Below are positions 19,033-27,099 of a stretch of 64,000 bases of DNA, one piece after another (within the stretch, counting starts at the first letter, position 1; each line of letters starts with the position of its first letter). The stretch comes from Lacipirellulaceae bacterium. GTDB taxonomy: Bacteria; Planctomycetota; Planctomycetia; Pirellulales; Lacipirellulaceae. The translations under genes and the position numbers were made by a program. The notes under the pieces were generated by a model. The model did no database searches, was not told the origin of the DNA, and was given only the letters and a program-made list of their open reading frames with translations. The DNA lies in the NCBI GenBank assembly GCA_040218535.1, contig JAVJRG010000012.1, forward strand, positions 868,001 through 932,000, written 5' to 3'.

Positions 19033-20655
19033 GTGCCCAAAAGTATGAAGGATTCCCCGCAAATCTCGACGCGATGGAGGGTATTCCTCGCGTTTTCCTG
19101 GCTTTTTCTGGTTACGCTGCCCGGCTGCTGGCAAGAAATCAAGTACGAGCCAAGCCCAAGAAAAGTTCAGACACAGGTCGTCGCGAAGGCCGAGGATGAA
19201 CCTCGCCCTGAGCCGTCAGGCGTCAGCCGTCCGGTCGCCCCGCCCGAGCAGTCGACCACGCTCCCGCCCGAGTCGCCACCAGAGCGAGCCCCAGTTGAAT
19301 CTCAGCCGATTGAGCAGCCGCGTGTTCAACCACAGCCAGTAGAAGCCGAGCCAATTGAATTGGAAGCTACCGAACCGGAAGTTGCTGAGCCAGAAACCCC
19401 CGAGCCGGAAGCCGAAGATCGCGAGACGGTTGAGCCAGAACCGACGAAGCCAGAACCTATCGAGCCTGCTCCTGAGACTTCGTTCGAACCTCTGGAGGAA
19501 CTTGAGCGAGAGGACAACCCGACTGCTGACGCCGGTCGGCTCGGGGCGGACGTGATCGATGCAGAATCTTCAGCTGCAGAAGAGCCCTCCAAAGAAGAGC
19601 CAAAGGAACTTGTTGAGGAGCCTTCCCCAGCGGTCGAAACTTCCGCAGAGGAAGAGATGCAAAGTGGTGAATCGGGTGTCAGTGAGATCGCCGATACTGA
19701 AACCAACGGTGAGGAAAGCGCCGACGAAGACGACCCATTCGCATTCTTCGAAGCGGAAGAATCAGAAGCCGAGGAGGTGACCGTTGAAGAGCAGGCTCCA
19801 CCGATGGAAAACCCGTCCGAGGAAATTGCGGAACCATCGCCACCGAAAGTCAAAACTGAAATTGACGTGAAAGAGGAAATCGATCTCCTCTTCGGCGAGA
19901 AGCCAGCACCAGTCGAACCAACGAAAACGAAGCCCGCCCCCCCATTGCCTGTTTCGCCGCCCGAAGAAACTAAGCCGGTAGAAACGATCAAGAACGACGA
20001 AACTGAAAAGCAGGAGACGTCCACAGATGAAGCGACCCCGCCTGAGGTGGCAACGTCGCCGACCGAGAGTGCCACCCCAGAGGAGCTGAGCGAGTTACCT
20101 GAAGTACAGCCGGAAGAGAAGAAAGACGTTTCGATTCTGGTTGAGCCCAAGGTGCCCGTTGATCAGGCCGAGGTTTGGCGGGCGGCGAGCCGTTGGAGCC
20201 TCGCATTAGCCTTGCGAGCGAAAGGGGTTCCCCAGAAGTCTTACGGACCTGCTTGGAAGTCGGCCCAAGGAGCTTCGAAAAAGCTGTCCGTGGAACTTCC
20301 CGCGATGCCAGAGGTGGAGGAAGAACAGGATACCGTCTCGACCATCCAATCCTCAATGATCGAGTCCACGGGCCCTGATCTTTGGCAAGCCATCGAAACG
20401 AAGCACGGCATTCCCGCGGGTGATCTGGCCGAACTGGCCGTTCGTACACATCGGATGTTGCTGACCTATTCACCAACGAAGCCGCACTTCGCCAACGAAG
20501 CTGCCGAGCTCACGCGATTGGCCGAGTCGGCTGAGTTGTCAAAAGACCTTTGGCAGCCGCTGATCGAGCTGATGGAGGAGCAAGGCTCGTACAACGAGGT
20601 GAAGCGAGCGATCTTCACGCTGCATAAGCAAGTCGCGAAGCACTACAAGAACTAA
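19033..20655 (+). CDS. Acidic, proline-rich lipoprotein of unknown function
   Basis: A 540-residue predicted lipoprotein. Start is GTG at 19033 or ATG at 19045; the signal peptide ends in lipobox TLPGC (VFLAFSWLFLVTLPGC). Residues about 50-370 are low-complexity Glu/Pro/Thr repeats (EPEPTKPEPIEPAPE, SEEIAEPSPPKVKTE), probably extended and surface exposed. A compact helical C-terminal domain follows from about 375 (VDQAEVWRAASRWSLALAL through LHKQVAKHYKN). The early segment EPRPEPSGVSRPVAPPE is encoded by one arm of a repeat that appears again just after the stop codon. No family recognised. Confidence 0.75.
   Translation: MPKSMKDSPQISTRWRVFLAFSWLFLVTLPGCWQEIKYEPSPRKVQTQVVAKAEDEPRPEPSGVSRPVAPPEQSTTLPPESPPERAPVESQPIEQPRVQPQPVEAEPIELEATEPEVAEPETPEPEAEDRETVEPEPTKPEPIEPAPETSFEPLEELEREDNPTADAGRLGADVIDAESSAAEEPSKEEPKELVEEPSPAVETSAEEEMQSGESGVSEIADTETNGEESADEDDPFAFFEAEESEAEEVTVEEQAPPMENPSEEIAEPSPPKVKTEIDVKEEIDLLFGEKPAPVEPTKTKPAPPLPVSPPEETKPVETIKNDETEKQETSTDEATPPEVATSPTESATPEELSELPEVQPEEKKDVSILVEPKVPVDQAEVWRAASRWSLALALRAKGVPQKSYGPAWKSAQGASKKLSVELPAMPEVEEEQDTVSTIQSSMIESTGPDLWQAIETKHGIPAGDLAELAVRTHRMLLTYSPTKPHFANEAAELTRLAESAELSKDLWQPLIELMEEQGSYNEVKRAIFTLHKQVAKHYKN
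19206..19238. repeat. Single repeat arm in coding sequence, GAGCCGTCAGGCG family
   Basis: CTGAGCCGTCAGGCGTCAGC at 19208-19227 matches the left arm of the palindrome at 20675-20757 almost base for base but lies in frame within the acidic lipoprotein gene. No second arm is nearby. Confidence 0.75.
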
Positions 20656-20674
20656 ACATTGGTTCGCTAAAAAA

Positions 20675-20757
20675 GCCCCGAGCCGTCAGGCGTAAGCCGT
20701 CGGGTCGCACTCTCATATGCGTCACCACCCGACGACGAACGTCTGACGGCTCGGGGC
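20675..20757. repeat. Palindrome between convergent genes; terminator-like
   Basis: Arms 20675-20705 (GCCCCGAGCCGTCAGGCGTA) and 20727-20757 are inverted copies. On the minus strand the stem is followed by a run of six T (complement of 20669-20674), so it can serve as an intrinsic terminator for the CAP gene, and it also stands 20 bp after the stop of the plus-strand lipoprotein. Confidence 0.85.
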
Positions 20758-20765
20758 GTGATCAA

Positions 20766-21143
20766 TTACCTCACCAACAACACGTGGTGGTATCCATTGG
20801 GGCCGCGGACGGTTGCCGCACCGGCAGCGCGGAACCCTCCTGAGTACAGGAAGCAAGTTCGAAATTGGTTATTGCTTGACCAACCAACGCCTTCGGCGCG
20901 GGCAGTGCCGAGTGATCCCCCCGGGTGCCCTGTGATTCCGCGACTTGCCATCGCGTGTGCTTTCTGTTGGGCGAGCGCCATCAGTTGGGGATCAGCCGCT
21001 AACTGAGGCAATCCGCTGCGAGCGCGAATCTGGTTCACGCGGCAGACTTCGCAAGCGTCTGCGCTGCTCCCGGCCACGGCGAGAGCGAAACCAAAGATTG
21101 CAACTCCAAGTACTCCGTACCTTCTCGAACTTCGAAAGTTCAT
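20766..21143 (-). CDS. Small secreted CAP-domain protein
   Basis: A 125-residue protein. The ATG at 21143 gives a signal peptide (GVLGVAIFGFALAVAGSSADA) followed by CEVCRVNQIRARSGLPQL and a reduced CAP/SCP-like domain (ALAQQKAHAMASRGITGHPG, ending HHVLLVR). The domain is shorter than usual and the second half of the CAP fold is compressed, so the assignment is probable, not certain. An upstream in-frame Met at 21221 would precede the signal peptide by 26 residues and is unlikely. It converges on the acidic lipoprotein gene across a palindrome. Confidence 0.75.
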   Translation of the reverse strand: MNFRSSRRYGVLGVAIFGFALAVAGSSADACEVCRVNQIRARSGLPQLAADPQLMALAQQKAHAMASRGITGHPGGSLGTARAEGVGWSSNNQFRTCFLYSGGFRAAGAATVRGPNGYHHVLLVR

Positions 21144-21293
21144 AACATCCCTTCGTTTGTATCTGCCCCGGACAGTCGGCAGCCGCACCGTTGCGTGCCA
21201 CCTCTTCTTCTCAAGTCCCATCTCAATGTCGAGAGCCGAGTCGATGAATCCCCCAAAAGGACTAGATTCGGGTGACCGCGTGTGTGCTAGCAG

Positions 21294-21372
21294 TGAAGGC
21301 TTCGGACCTCAGACTTCTGGCTTCAGGGCTCGTTGATTACCCACAAGCGGTCTGACGCCTGATGCCCGAAGC
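21294..21372. repeat. Imperfect palindromic element, TTCGGGCATCAGGCGTC family
   Basis: Left arm 21294-21328 (GGCTTCGGACCTCAGACTTC) pairs imperfectly with right arm 21349-21372 (TCTGACGCCTGATGCCCGAA). It is more degenerate than the other elements. Confidence 0.6.
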
Positions 21373-21539
21373 TTGAGGGCCTCTCCCAACTCGCTATGTG
21401 TTTTCTAACGATTGCACGGATTGCGAGCACGGCTTGATCCTGTGAAGTGCTGTTGCTGTGGCAAGTCGCTAGCACGTACCTCACCGTGACCTAATCTTCG
21501 GAAGAAGCTGCAACATATGACATGCGGCAACAGTGAGCT

Positions 21540-21555
21540 AAAACAGCGCTGTTTT
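21540..21555. promoter_or_regulatory. 16-bp perfect palindrome upstream of HAMP-like gene
   Basis: AAAACAGCGCTGTTTT is a perfect dyad with two further T, 52 bp before the ATG at 21608. It could be an operator or a short leader hairpin. It is unlike the long repeat elements. Confidence 0.35.
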
Positions 21556-21607
21556 TTGGATTCGCTACTCGCCATTTTGCGATGCATGGGACTGAAAGGT
21601 AATTACG

Positions 21608-22090
21608 ATGGCTCATCCCGAACGTAAGAAAACATTTGTCGATCCCCAGGTTCAAGGCGCATTGGCTCGTCGTTTGTGCATGCACTGGGTTGCCTTCATT
21701 GCGGTGGCGGCAGCCGTTGCTTTTTGCTTGCAAGTGCTAAGCAACCCGTTTCGCCCCATTAGCGAGCACTTCCAGCAACTTTGGTGGACGCAAGGTCCCT
21801 TCATCATGGTGATGGTATTCATGATGCCGGTCTTCGTGGTTGACACGATTAAGATCAGTCATCGTTTTGCAGGTCCCATCTATCGCTTGCGTCAAACGAT
21901 CAAGGAAATAGCAGAAACCGGTGAAGTGAAGGTTCTGAAATTTCGCGATTTCGATTTCTGGCAAGGCTTGGCAGATGACTTCAACAAGATGACGTCGAAG
22001 CTGACCGGAATGAACTACGACCCGAACCTCGCTGCCGAAGACAGCCAGGAAGCAGCTCAACCAGAAGAAGGTGAGTTGGTCGAAGCGTAA
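21608..22090 (+). CDS. Two-pass membrane protein with HAMP-like region
   Basis: A 160-residue inner-membrane protein. Two membrane segments (WVAFIAVAAAVAFCLQVL, about 27-44, and PFIMVMVFMMPVFVVDTI, about 63-80) are followed by a HAMP-like linker: FAGPIYRLRQTIKEIAETGE, where the Pro and the following heptads fit HAMP helix 1. It ends in an acidic tail without a kinase, cyclase or receptor output domain. It may be a membrane regulator or scaffold. It precedes the TadE/TadG genes, separated by a palindrome, so a shared transcript is possible. Confidence 0.7.
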   Translation: MAHPERKKTFVDPQVQGALARRLCMHWVAFIAVAAAVAFCLQVLSNPFRPISEHFQQLWWTQGPFIMVMVFMMPVFVVDTIKISHRFAGPIYRLRQTIKEIAETGEVKVLKFRDFDFWQGLADDFNKMTSKLTGMNYDPNLAAEDSQEAAQPEEGELVEA

Positions 22091-22101
22091 GGTTCTCTTG
22101 C

Positions 22102-22177
22102 CTAGCCCGCGAGCTACGTCTCGCGCGGTAGTGGCGTTTTCTCTTTCGCCCCGCGCGAGACGTAGCTCGCGGGCTAG
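22102..22177. repeat. Perfect palindromic element, CTAGCCCGCGAGCTACG family
   Basis: Arms 22102-22128 (CTAGCCCGCGAGCTACGTCT) and 22151-22177 are perfect 27-nt inverted copies, identical to the arms at 12669-12739 nearly 9.4 kb away. It lies between the HAMP-like gene and the first TadE gene. Confidence 0.93.
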
Positions 22178-22200
22178 TGCCAATGCCCCCTGATTTTTCC

Positions 22201-22611
22201 ATGCGAAATCGAAACCAAAAACGACCTGAACAACGTCACGGCGTTGCCGCCTCTGAGCTGGCCGTTTGCCTGCCCGTGATCGTCTTGCTCGTGCTGGCGA
22301 TGATCGAAAGCTGCACGATGATCTTCCTCAAGCAGTCGCTGACCGTGGCTGCTTACGAAGGTGCTCGCACGGCACTTATCGATGGTTCAGATCCCTCGGC
22401 GGTTCAGACGACTTGCAATGGCGTCCTCGCAGACCGTCGTGTCCAAGGGGGCCGTGTGACGATTAACCCTCCCAACTTCGATCGACTCGCTCCTGGCCAG
22501 TTCATCGAAGTCACGGTCACAGCTCCCGCGTCAGCAAACTCCGTCATCCCAGGCAGCTTCTTCACCGGCCGCACACTCGAAGGTAGAGCGGAGTTTATGA
22601 AGGAGTTTTGA
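22201..22611 (+). CDS. TadE-like pilus assembly protein
   Basis: A 136-residue TadE-like minor pseudopilin. Basic N-terminus, then GVAASELAVCLPVIVLLVLA (the TadE membrane segment with the conserved Glu in SELAV), then the KQSLTVAAYEGARTALIDG helix typical of TadE. I prefer the ATG at 22201 over the GTG at 22177, which overlaps the palindrome end. First of three linked Tad-type genes; no secretion ATPase (TadA) or prepilin peptidase is in the window. Confidence 0.85.
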   Translation: MRNRNQKRPEQRHGVAASELAVCLPVIVLLVLAMIESCTMIFLKQSLTVAAYEGARTALIDGSDPSAVQTTCNGVLADRRVQGGRVTINPPNFDRLAPGQFIEVTVTAPASANSVIPGSFFTGRTLEGRAEFMKEF

Positions 22612-22619
22612 AGATGAAG

Positions 22620-22652
22620 CTGTCAGCATTCAGTCGTCAGCCATCAGTTCTG
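22620..22652. repeat. Single repeat arm, AGCTGTCAGC family
   Basis: AAGCTGTCAGCATTCAGTCG is a tandem TCAGC-type arm of the kind seen at 53121-53155 and 56631-56663. No inverted partner nearby. Confidence 0.5.
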
Positions 22653-22692
22653 AATAAGTTCAACAATTCGAGACAGTCCAGACATACTTGAG

Positions 22693-23823
22693 ATGCTTTA
22701 CTCCAATCGAAACGCATGCAAACCTAACCGTCGCGGAGCCATGCTGGTTCTTGTGGCCGTTTGCTTGCCGCTGTTCTTGATCATGGCAGCCTTCGCTGTC
22801 GATGTGGCGTGGATGCAGTTGGTGCGGGCGGAGCTACGCACGGCGACCGACTCCGCCTCGCGTGCTGGGGCGAAAACGCTGAGCCTTCGCCAGAACGAAA
22901 TCGACGCTCGGGCGGCTGCTAAGGATGCCGCTTTGCGAAACACCGTGGCTGGTCAGCCACTGATCGTTGACGACTCACAGATTGAAGTTGGCAGCGGCAC
23001 GCAAGCCACGCGGAACTCACGCTTTGTCTTCAGACCCGGAGGGACCCAACTCAATTCGATGCGGGTAACGGGCCAGAGAACGGCAAGTTCGTCAGCAGGC
23101 CCGGTGGCTTTGTTTCTTGGTCGTGTTATGGGCGTGACTCAGTTTCAGCCAGAGCACATTGCCACCTCGACGCAACTCGACCGCGACATTTGTCTCGTCG
23201 TTGACCGTTCAGGCTCAATGATGCGAGAGGTTGATAGCCGCAACGTACCAGGTAGCAACTGCGGTCCCCCTCACTCTACGCTTAGTCGTTGGAGTGCTCT
23301 TGATCGGGCGGTACGCGGCTTTCTTGACGAGCTTGATCGAACTGCTCAAACCGAACAGTGCGGACTCGTCAGCTACTCCGATGCCGGTCGCCACTGTGGG
23401 TTCAACTACACGACCTCAGATATCAACGCACCCCTCGACTTTGATTATCGACCCATTCGCAACGAGATGACGCGGCTCAGCAGCCGCGCTGTCCGTGGCA
23501 CGACAAACATCCACGCCGGGATCCAGAATGGCCGCATCGTGTTGACTTCGCCGGCCCAGCGACCCTTTGCCTTGCGAACCATGGTGGTCATGACCGACGG
23601 CCGCCACAATCGCGGACCGGAGCCGGTGATTGCTGCCCGACAAGCCGCGAGAGAAAAAATCACGATTCACACGGTCACGTTTAGCGATGAGGCTGACTTC
23701 AGGCGGATGCGCGATGTCGCCAACGCTGGCGGCGGCACCCACTTCCACGCCCCCGACGCAGCGGCCCTGGAACGCATCTTCCGCGAAATCGCTTCCACAT
23801 TGCCCGTGATGCTGACCGAATAA
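22693..23823 (+). CDS. TadG-like protein with von Willebrand factor A domain
   Basis: A 376-residue membrane-anchored protein. The N-terminal Tad helix is RRGAMLVLVAVCLPLFLIMA followed by FAVDVAWMQLVRAELRTATD, the TadG/Flp-pilus N-domain. The vWA domain starts near 155 (ICLVVDRSGSMMREV, MIDAS motif DRSGSM) with the second metal residue probably in RGTTNIHAGI and the third in MVVMTDGRHN. It is probably part of a tight-adherence or cell-surface assembly with the two flanking TadE proteins. Confidence 0.87.
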   Translation: MLYSNRNACKPNRRGAMLVLVAVCLPLFLIMAAFAVDVAWMQLVRAELRTATDSASRAGAKTLSLRQNEIDARAAAKDAALRNTVAGQPLIVDDSQIEVGSGTQATRNSRFVFRPGGTQLNSMRVTGQRTASSSAGPVALFLGRVMGVTQFQPEHIATSTQLDRDICLVVDRSGSMMREVDSRNVPGSNCGPPHSTLSRWSALDRAVRGFLDELDRTAQTEQCGLVSYSDAGRHCGFNYTTSDINAPLDFDYRPIRNEMTRLSSRAVRGTTNIHAGIQNGRIVLTSPAQRPFALRTMVVMTDGRHNRGPEPVIAARQAAREKITIHTVTFSDEADFRRMRDVANAGGGTHFHAPDAAALERIFREIASTLPVMLTE

Positions 23824-23827
23824 CTCT

Positions 23828-23966
23828 AACCACAGAGAGCACGGAGAACACGGAGAAAACTTGACGGGATTTACAGGATCGACAGGATGCTGAAAGCACT
23901 GCCAACCTTTTTTGTGTGCAAATCCCATCAATAAAACACTCCGTGACCTCCGTGTTCTCCGTGGTT
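23828..23966. repeat. Long nested palindromic element, AACCACGGAGAACACGGAG family
   Basis: Outer arms 23828-23855 (AACCACAGAGAGCACGGAGA) and 23939-23966 (CTCCGTGACCTCCGTGTTCT) pair; inner arms TTGACGGGATT (23861) and AATCCCATCAA (23921) pair inside them. The inner left part continues into TTACAGGATCGACAGGAT, a tandem ACAGGAT unit. It fills most of the gap between the vWA and second TadE genes. Confidence 0.87.
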
Positions 23967-23996
23967 CAAAAATGAATTGCTGTGGAACGATCCATT

Positions 23997-24416
23997 ATGA
24001 TTCGACATCGCCCTAGAAAACATCGAAGCGTCTGTCGTCGCGGTGCGGCTGCCGTGGAGTTCGCCGTTGTTGCGCCGATCTTCTTTGTATTGGTGATCGC
24101 TGCGTTTGAATTCGGACGAATGAACGTCATCCGCCACACGGCCGACAATGCGGCTTACGAAGCAGCTCGGCATGCGATGGTCCCGGGGGCGACCGCTACC
24201 GAAGCCGTCGCGAAGGCGAATAGCATCTTGAACATTGTGGGCACACGTGGAGCGAGCGTTTCGATCAACCCGGCAGTGATCGACGAAACCGTTGATGAAA
24301 TCACCGTGACGATCGACGTCCCCATGAACCAAAACGGCTGGATCACGCCGAGGTTCAGTTCCGCAAGCAACATTCGCGCGTCGAGCAGGCTCAGGACCGA
24401 ACGCGCCAGAGATTAG
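23997..24416 (+). CDS. Second TadE-like protein
   Basis: A 139-residue TadE-family protein: RRGAAAVEFAVVAPIFFVLV membrane segment with the conserved VEF Glu, then EFGRMNVIRHTADNAAYEAA and the C-terminal beta domain (DEITVTIDVPM). The ATG at 23997 is chosen; a GTG at 23982 would add five residues. It pairs with the TadE and TadG-like genes upstream. Confidence 0.85.
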   Translation: MIRHRPRKHRSVCRRGAAAVEFAVVAPIFFVLVIAAFEFGRMNVIRHTADNAAYEAARHAMVPGATATEAVAKANSILNIVGTRGASVSINPAVIDETVDEITVTIDVPMNQNGWITPRFSSASNIRASSRLRTERARD

Positions 24417-24426
24417 CGTTCACCAG

Positions 24427-24514
24427 CCAGCCGCAGGCTAACAGCCTGCCGGGAATTCTCTTCTAGTGTCAAGGCTGCCGAGAAGTTCTCCGGCGAACTG
24501 TTAGTTCGCGGCTG
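24427..24514. repeat. Palindromic element, CCGGCGA-TGTTAG family
   Basis: Left arm near 24427-24451 (CAGCCGCAGGCTAACAGCCT) and right arm 24490-24514 (CCGGCGAACTGTTAGTTCGC) are inverted copies with changed inner stems. It separates convergent genes; its right end enters the 3' end of the PEP-CTERM gene. Confidence 0.82.
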
Positions 24515-26696
24515 CTCGCCTTCTTCGCGTAACCGTCAAACTGCCAGCGAACAACAGTAAGGCAGTACTTGTCGGCTCTGGCACGAACCGCACGGCGATT
24601 CCCCCGCTGCCAAAGTTGCGTTGCCAGGTGAGGAAGTTGTCGCCGTCAAAGAAGTTGGCTTGCTGGGCGTAGCCCGCGTTCCAGGCAGCGACATCCTGCT
24701 CGTTCACTCCACCGTCGTTGTTGTAGTCGCCGGGCAAGATGACGATCAACGTGACGTCGTTCGTGCCGTACTCAAGAAGCCACTCGTAGTCTTCGCTCTC
24801 GGTGAGATGAAGTTCCTCGAAGAATCCTCCGATTCCCTCTGTCGTGCTAATGATCGTGAATTCGTCACCGATGTCTGGTGTGTAGTCGCTGATGATGTCG
24901 CCGACGACATTCACTTCGAGCGTACCACCAAGCTTCGCTTGGCCATCTACGAAAAGCTCGTCGAATTCTGTACCAGGGAGCGAGCCGCCGATTTCAAAGA
25001 TCATACGACCCTCGCTACCATTGCCGTATCGTCCTTCGATCGTCAGAGAGCCAAACCCTTCACCTGGAGAAACGATACCATTGCGATTTTCGACTTGTCC
25101 TGGGATTGGGCCGCTTCCGGTGCTAATCGTCCCTGAGCCTTCGATTTTGCCCCCGAGGACTTCAACAAATTGCGTATCGAGCGTCCCTCCGTTGAGGCTC
25201 AGAATCCCGCCGGCTTCGATATTCGTTCCGCCGAAAGTGGTCAACGTGACCTCTGAGTCAATGTGAACGGTCATGGTCTTCGTGTTGGCATTTGGGTTCT
25301 CCGCCGAGATGTTCAATTCCCAAGCTTCCGCGTCGGCGGTGACTGACACACTCCGATTCCCAAAGAGATTATTCCGAACATTGGCAACGCCCAAGATGTC
25401 GGGCACTCCCGCCGCATCCCATTTACCAGGGTCGTTCCAAGAACCTCCGAACCCGTTGACTACAAATTCATGTTGCGTGGTCACCGGGTCGCTAATGTAC
25501 AGGCTCGGGCTCGCTCCAGCGCCACCTAATGCTGGGTTGGGATCGATCACGAGATTCCGCCCGACAAGCAGGTTGGTTCCAATGATTCCATCGACGATGT
25601 TTCCCGGATCGCCAGGATTAGTGATGTCGAAAATGATAACCGGAACATTGTTCGCTGTGACGTTGCCGCCGATGGCTTGGATCGTTAGCGAGTCGAGAAA
25701 GTATCCAGGCAAGTCGAGCGTCAGCCCCCCGGAACCAATGATATCGATCGAGAAATCAGGTGTATCAAGTTGTACGTCGATGCCCAGTTGCAGCGCCTTT
25801 TGTTCCGAGAGCACACTGACACTTGCCCCCGAATCGAAGAACAAGTCTGAGTTATTCAACTGGACCCCATCATTCTCCAAGTTAGCCGTCAAGAACAAGG
25901 CTCCCGGTAACAAGGTTGGAAACATTGGGTTCTCATGGGGATTATCCAGGAAGTCAGGGTTGTTGAAATCGAAAACCCATGACGGGGGTTGTTGAAACGC
26001 TGCCCCAGGGTTGAGCGTCAACGGTGCCCGGCGTGTGATGCTTCCGCCGCCGCTTCCCAGCGGTTGGAAGTCGATCGCCGGCGTGCGTACCGTACGACCA
26101 TTAAGCTCGAACACTTGTGGCTGGTCGGCATTGATATGCGTCGCGAACTGGCTTGCGAACGTAAGCCCAACGACATTGGGAAGGTCCGACGTCGCCGGCA
26201 CGGTGATCAACGAAACGTTTGTTTGCCCTTCGAGCCCTGCGTGATCAATCACGAGCGGCCCGGTGCCAGTTCTGCTTTGTAGGCCGCCAGCATACAAGCC
26301 GACCGGATCATTCACATCAGCGAGAATCGTTCCCGTTGCACCACCGACGGGGACCGTAAACGTTCCGCGAAAGCCATCCGACTCACCGGGGTACGGACCG
26401 TCGATGTTGAAATTCGTGTCCGCCTCAGCGGTCAGCAAAGAAAGTCCCGCACCCGTGTCGAGGAGGGCAATGTCATAGAAGGCGGTGTCGTTCGCGCCAA
26501 GCAAGATTCCTCCTGGCGAGTCGCTGTAGTCCGCCGAAGTGATCAAGTCATCACGAAACTCGTTAGTTAGCGCGAAGCCGACTTGGGGTAAGAAACCTTC
26601 AATCGGTACGCCGGTGGCCAGCGATGTTTCGCAAGGCAACGCGCAACAGACGGTGAGCAGTGCGAGAAAACTTGCGCGGCAGCGAGTAAAAAACAT
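24501..26696 (-). CDS. PEP-CTERM protein with two retropepsin-like motifs
   Basis: A 731-residue exported protein. Signal peptide (FLALLTVCCALPCETSLA), then two aspartic-protease-like motifs, ALLDTGAGLSLLT (about 78) and FFDSGASVSVLS (about 288), each followed by hydrophobic-hydrophobic-Gly segments (NVVGLTFAS; GIIGTNLL) as in retropepsins. Next comes an autotransporter-like repeat part (WDAAGVPDILGVANVRNN, GGTLDTQFVEVLGGKIEGSG) and a dockerin-like Ca loop (DYNNDGGVNEQDVAAW). The C-terminal sorting signal is VPEPTSTALLLFAGSLTV plus RRRR, so it should be anchored by an exosortase system. Whether the protease site is active needs testing. The 3' end touches a palindrome. Confidence 0.85.
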   Translation of the reverse strand: MFFTRCRASFLALLTVCCALPCETSLATGVPIEGFLPQVGFALTNEFRDDLITSADYSDSPGGILLGANDTAFYDIALLDTGAGLSLLTAEADTNFNIDGPYPGESDGFRGTFTVPVGGATGTILADVNDPVGLYAGGLQSRTGTGPLVIDHAGLEGQTNVSLITVPATSDLPNVVGLTFASQFATHINADQPQVFELNGRTVRTPAIDFQPLGSGGGSITRRAPLTLNPGAAFQQPPSWVFDFNNPDFLDNPHENPMFPTLLPGALFLTANLENDGVQLNNSDLFFDSGASVSVLSEQKALQLGIDVQLDTPDFSIDIIGSGGLTLDLPGYFLDSLTIQAIGGNVTANNVPVIIFDITNPGDPGNIVDGIIGTNLLVGRNLVIDPNPALGGAGASPSLYISDPVTTQHEFVVNGFGGSWNDPGKWDAAGVPDILGVANVRNNLFGNRSVSVTADAEAWELNISAENPNANTKTMTVHIDSEVTLTTFGGTNIEAGGILSLNGGTLDTQFVEVLGGKIEGSGTISTGSGPIPGQVENRNGIVSPGEGFGSLTIEGRYGNGSEGRMIFEIGGSLPGTEFDELFVDGQAKLGGTLEVNVVGDIISDYTPDIGDEFTIISTTEGIGGFFEELHLTESEDYEWLLEYGTNDVTLIVILPGDYNNDGGVNEQDVAAWNAGYAQQANFFDGDNFLTWQRNFGSGGIAVRFVPEPTSTALLLFAGSLTVTRRRRAAAN

Positions 26697-27099
26697 GGGA
26701 GCGAAACCCTCGTGTCAGCGCAGGCAAACCACGCATCTGATCCGTTGCTCGCAACCTTGCGGCAAGAGAGAAGTAATCAATCGAACTGTCGGCCTCAGTA
26801 CGCTTTGGCCTAACAGAAGATCAGTGTCGCCAGCCGGAATGACGAAGAAGGCCTCTTCTCGCAAGGCTCCGCTGGCTCAAAAAGGGAACCGTGCGCACGT
26901 ATTCCCTACGTCCTAGGGTAAGCCAGCCGGTCGTTCGAGTCAAGAAATGACTATGAAACAAGGGTTTCATATACACCATTCGAGCCCAATAGCCGCGGCT
27001 CAACGAGCCGCCGGAAAGGCAGTTTTGTGGCTAACCACTGAGCAGATTCCCGGCGGCTCGTAGAGCCGCGGCTGGGGGTTCTGCCAGTTCGTCTAGCAC
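26697..27099. other. Intergenic region with one palindrome
   Basis: No gene seen. It includes the 5' leader of the PEP-CTERM gene and the palindrome at 26991-27074; the remainder (about 26700-26980) shows nothing I can name. Confidence 0.6.
26991..27074. repeat. Palindromic element, AGCCGCGGCTC-GAGCCGCCGG type
   Basis: Arms 26991-27015 (AGCCGCGGCTCAACGAGCCG) and 27049-27074 (CCGGCGGCTCGTAGAGCCGC) are inverted copies; each arm forms an inner hairpin around AACGA or GTAGA. Same general design as the elements at 11099 and 57833. Downstream of the ugd stop. Confidence 0.87.

Larger units (their letters stand above)
21144..21607. other. Intergenic region between divergent genes
   Basis: No gene seen. 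It holds an imperfect palindrome (21294-21372) and a 16-bp perfect palindrome (21540-21555), and must contain the promoters of the CAP gene and of the HAMP-like gene; I could not place promoter boxes with confidence. Confidence 0.6.

Noticed and set aside
24621-25995. Open frames opposite the PEP-CTERM gene
   Set aside because: They are the complement of a gene with signal peptide and sorting domain, and show no motifs.
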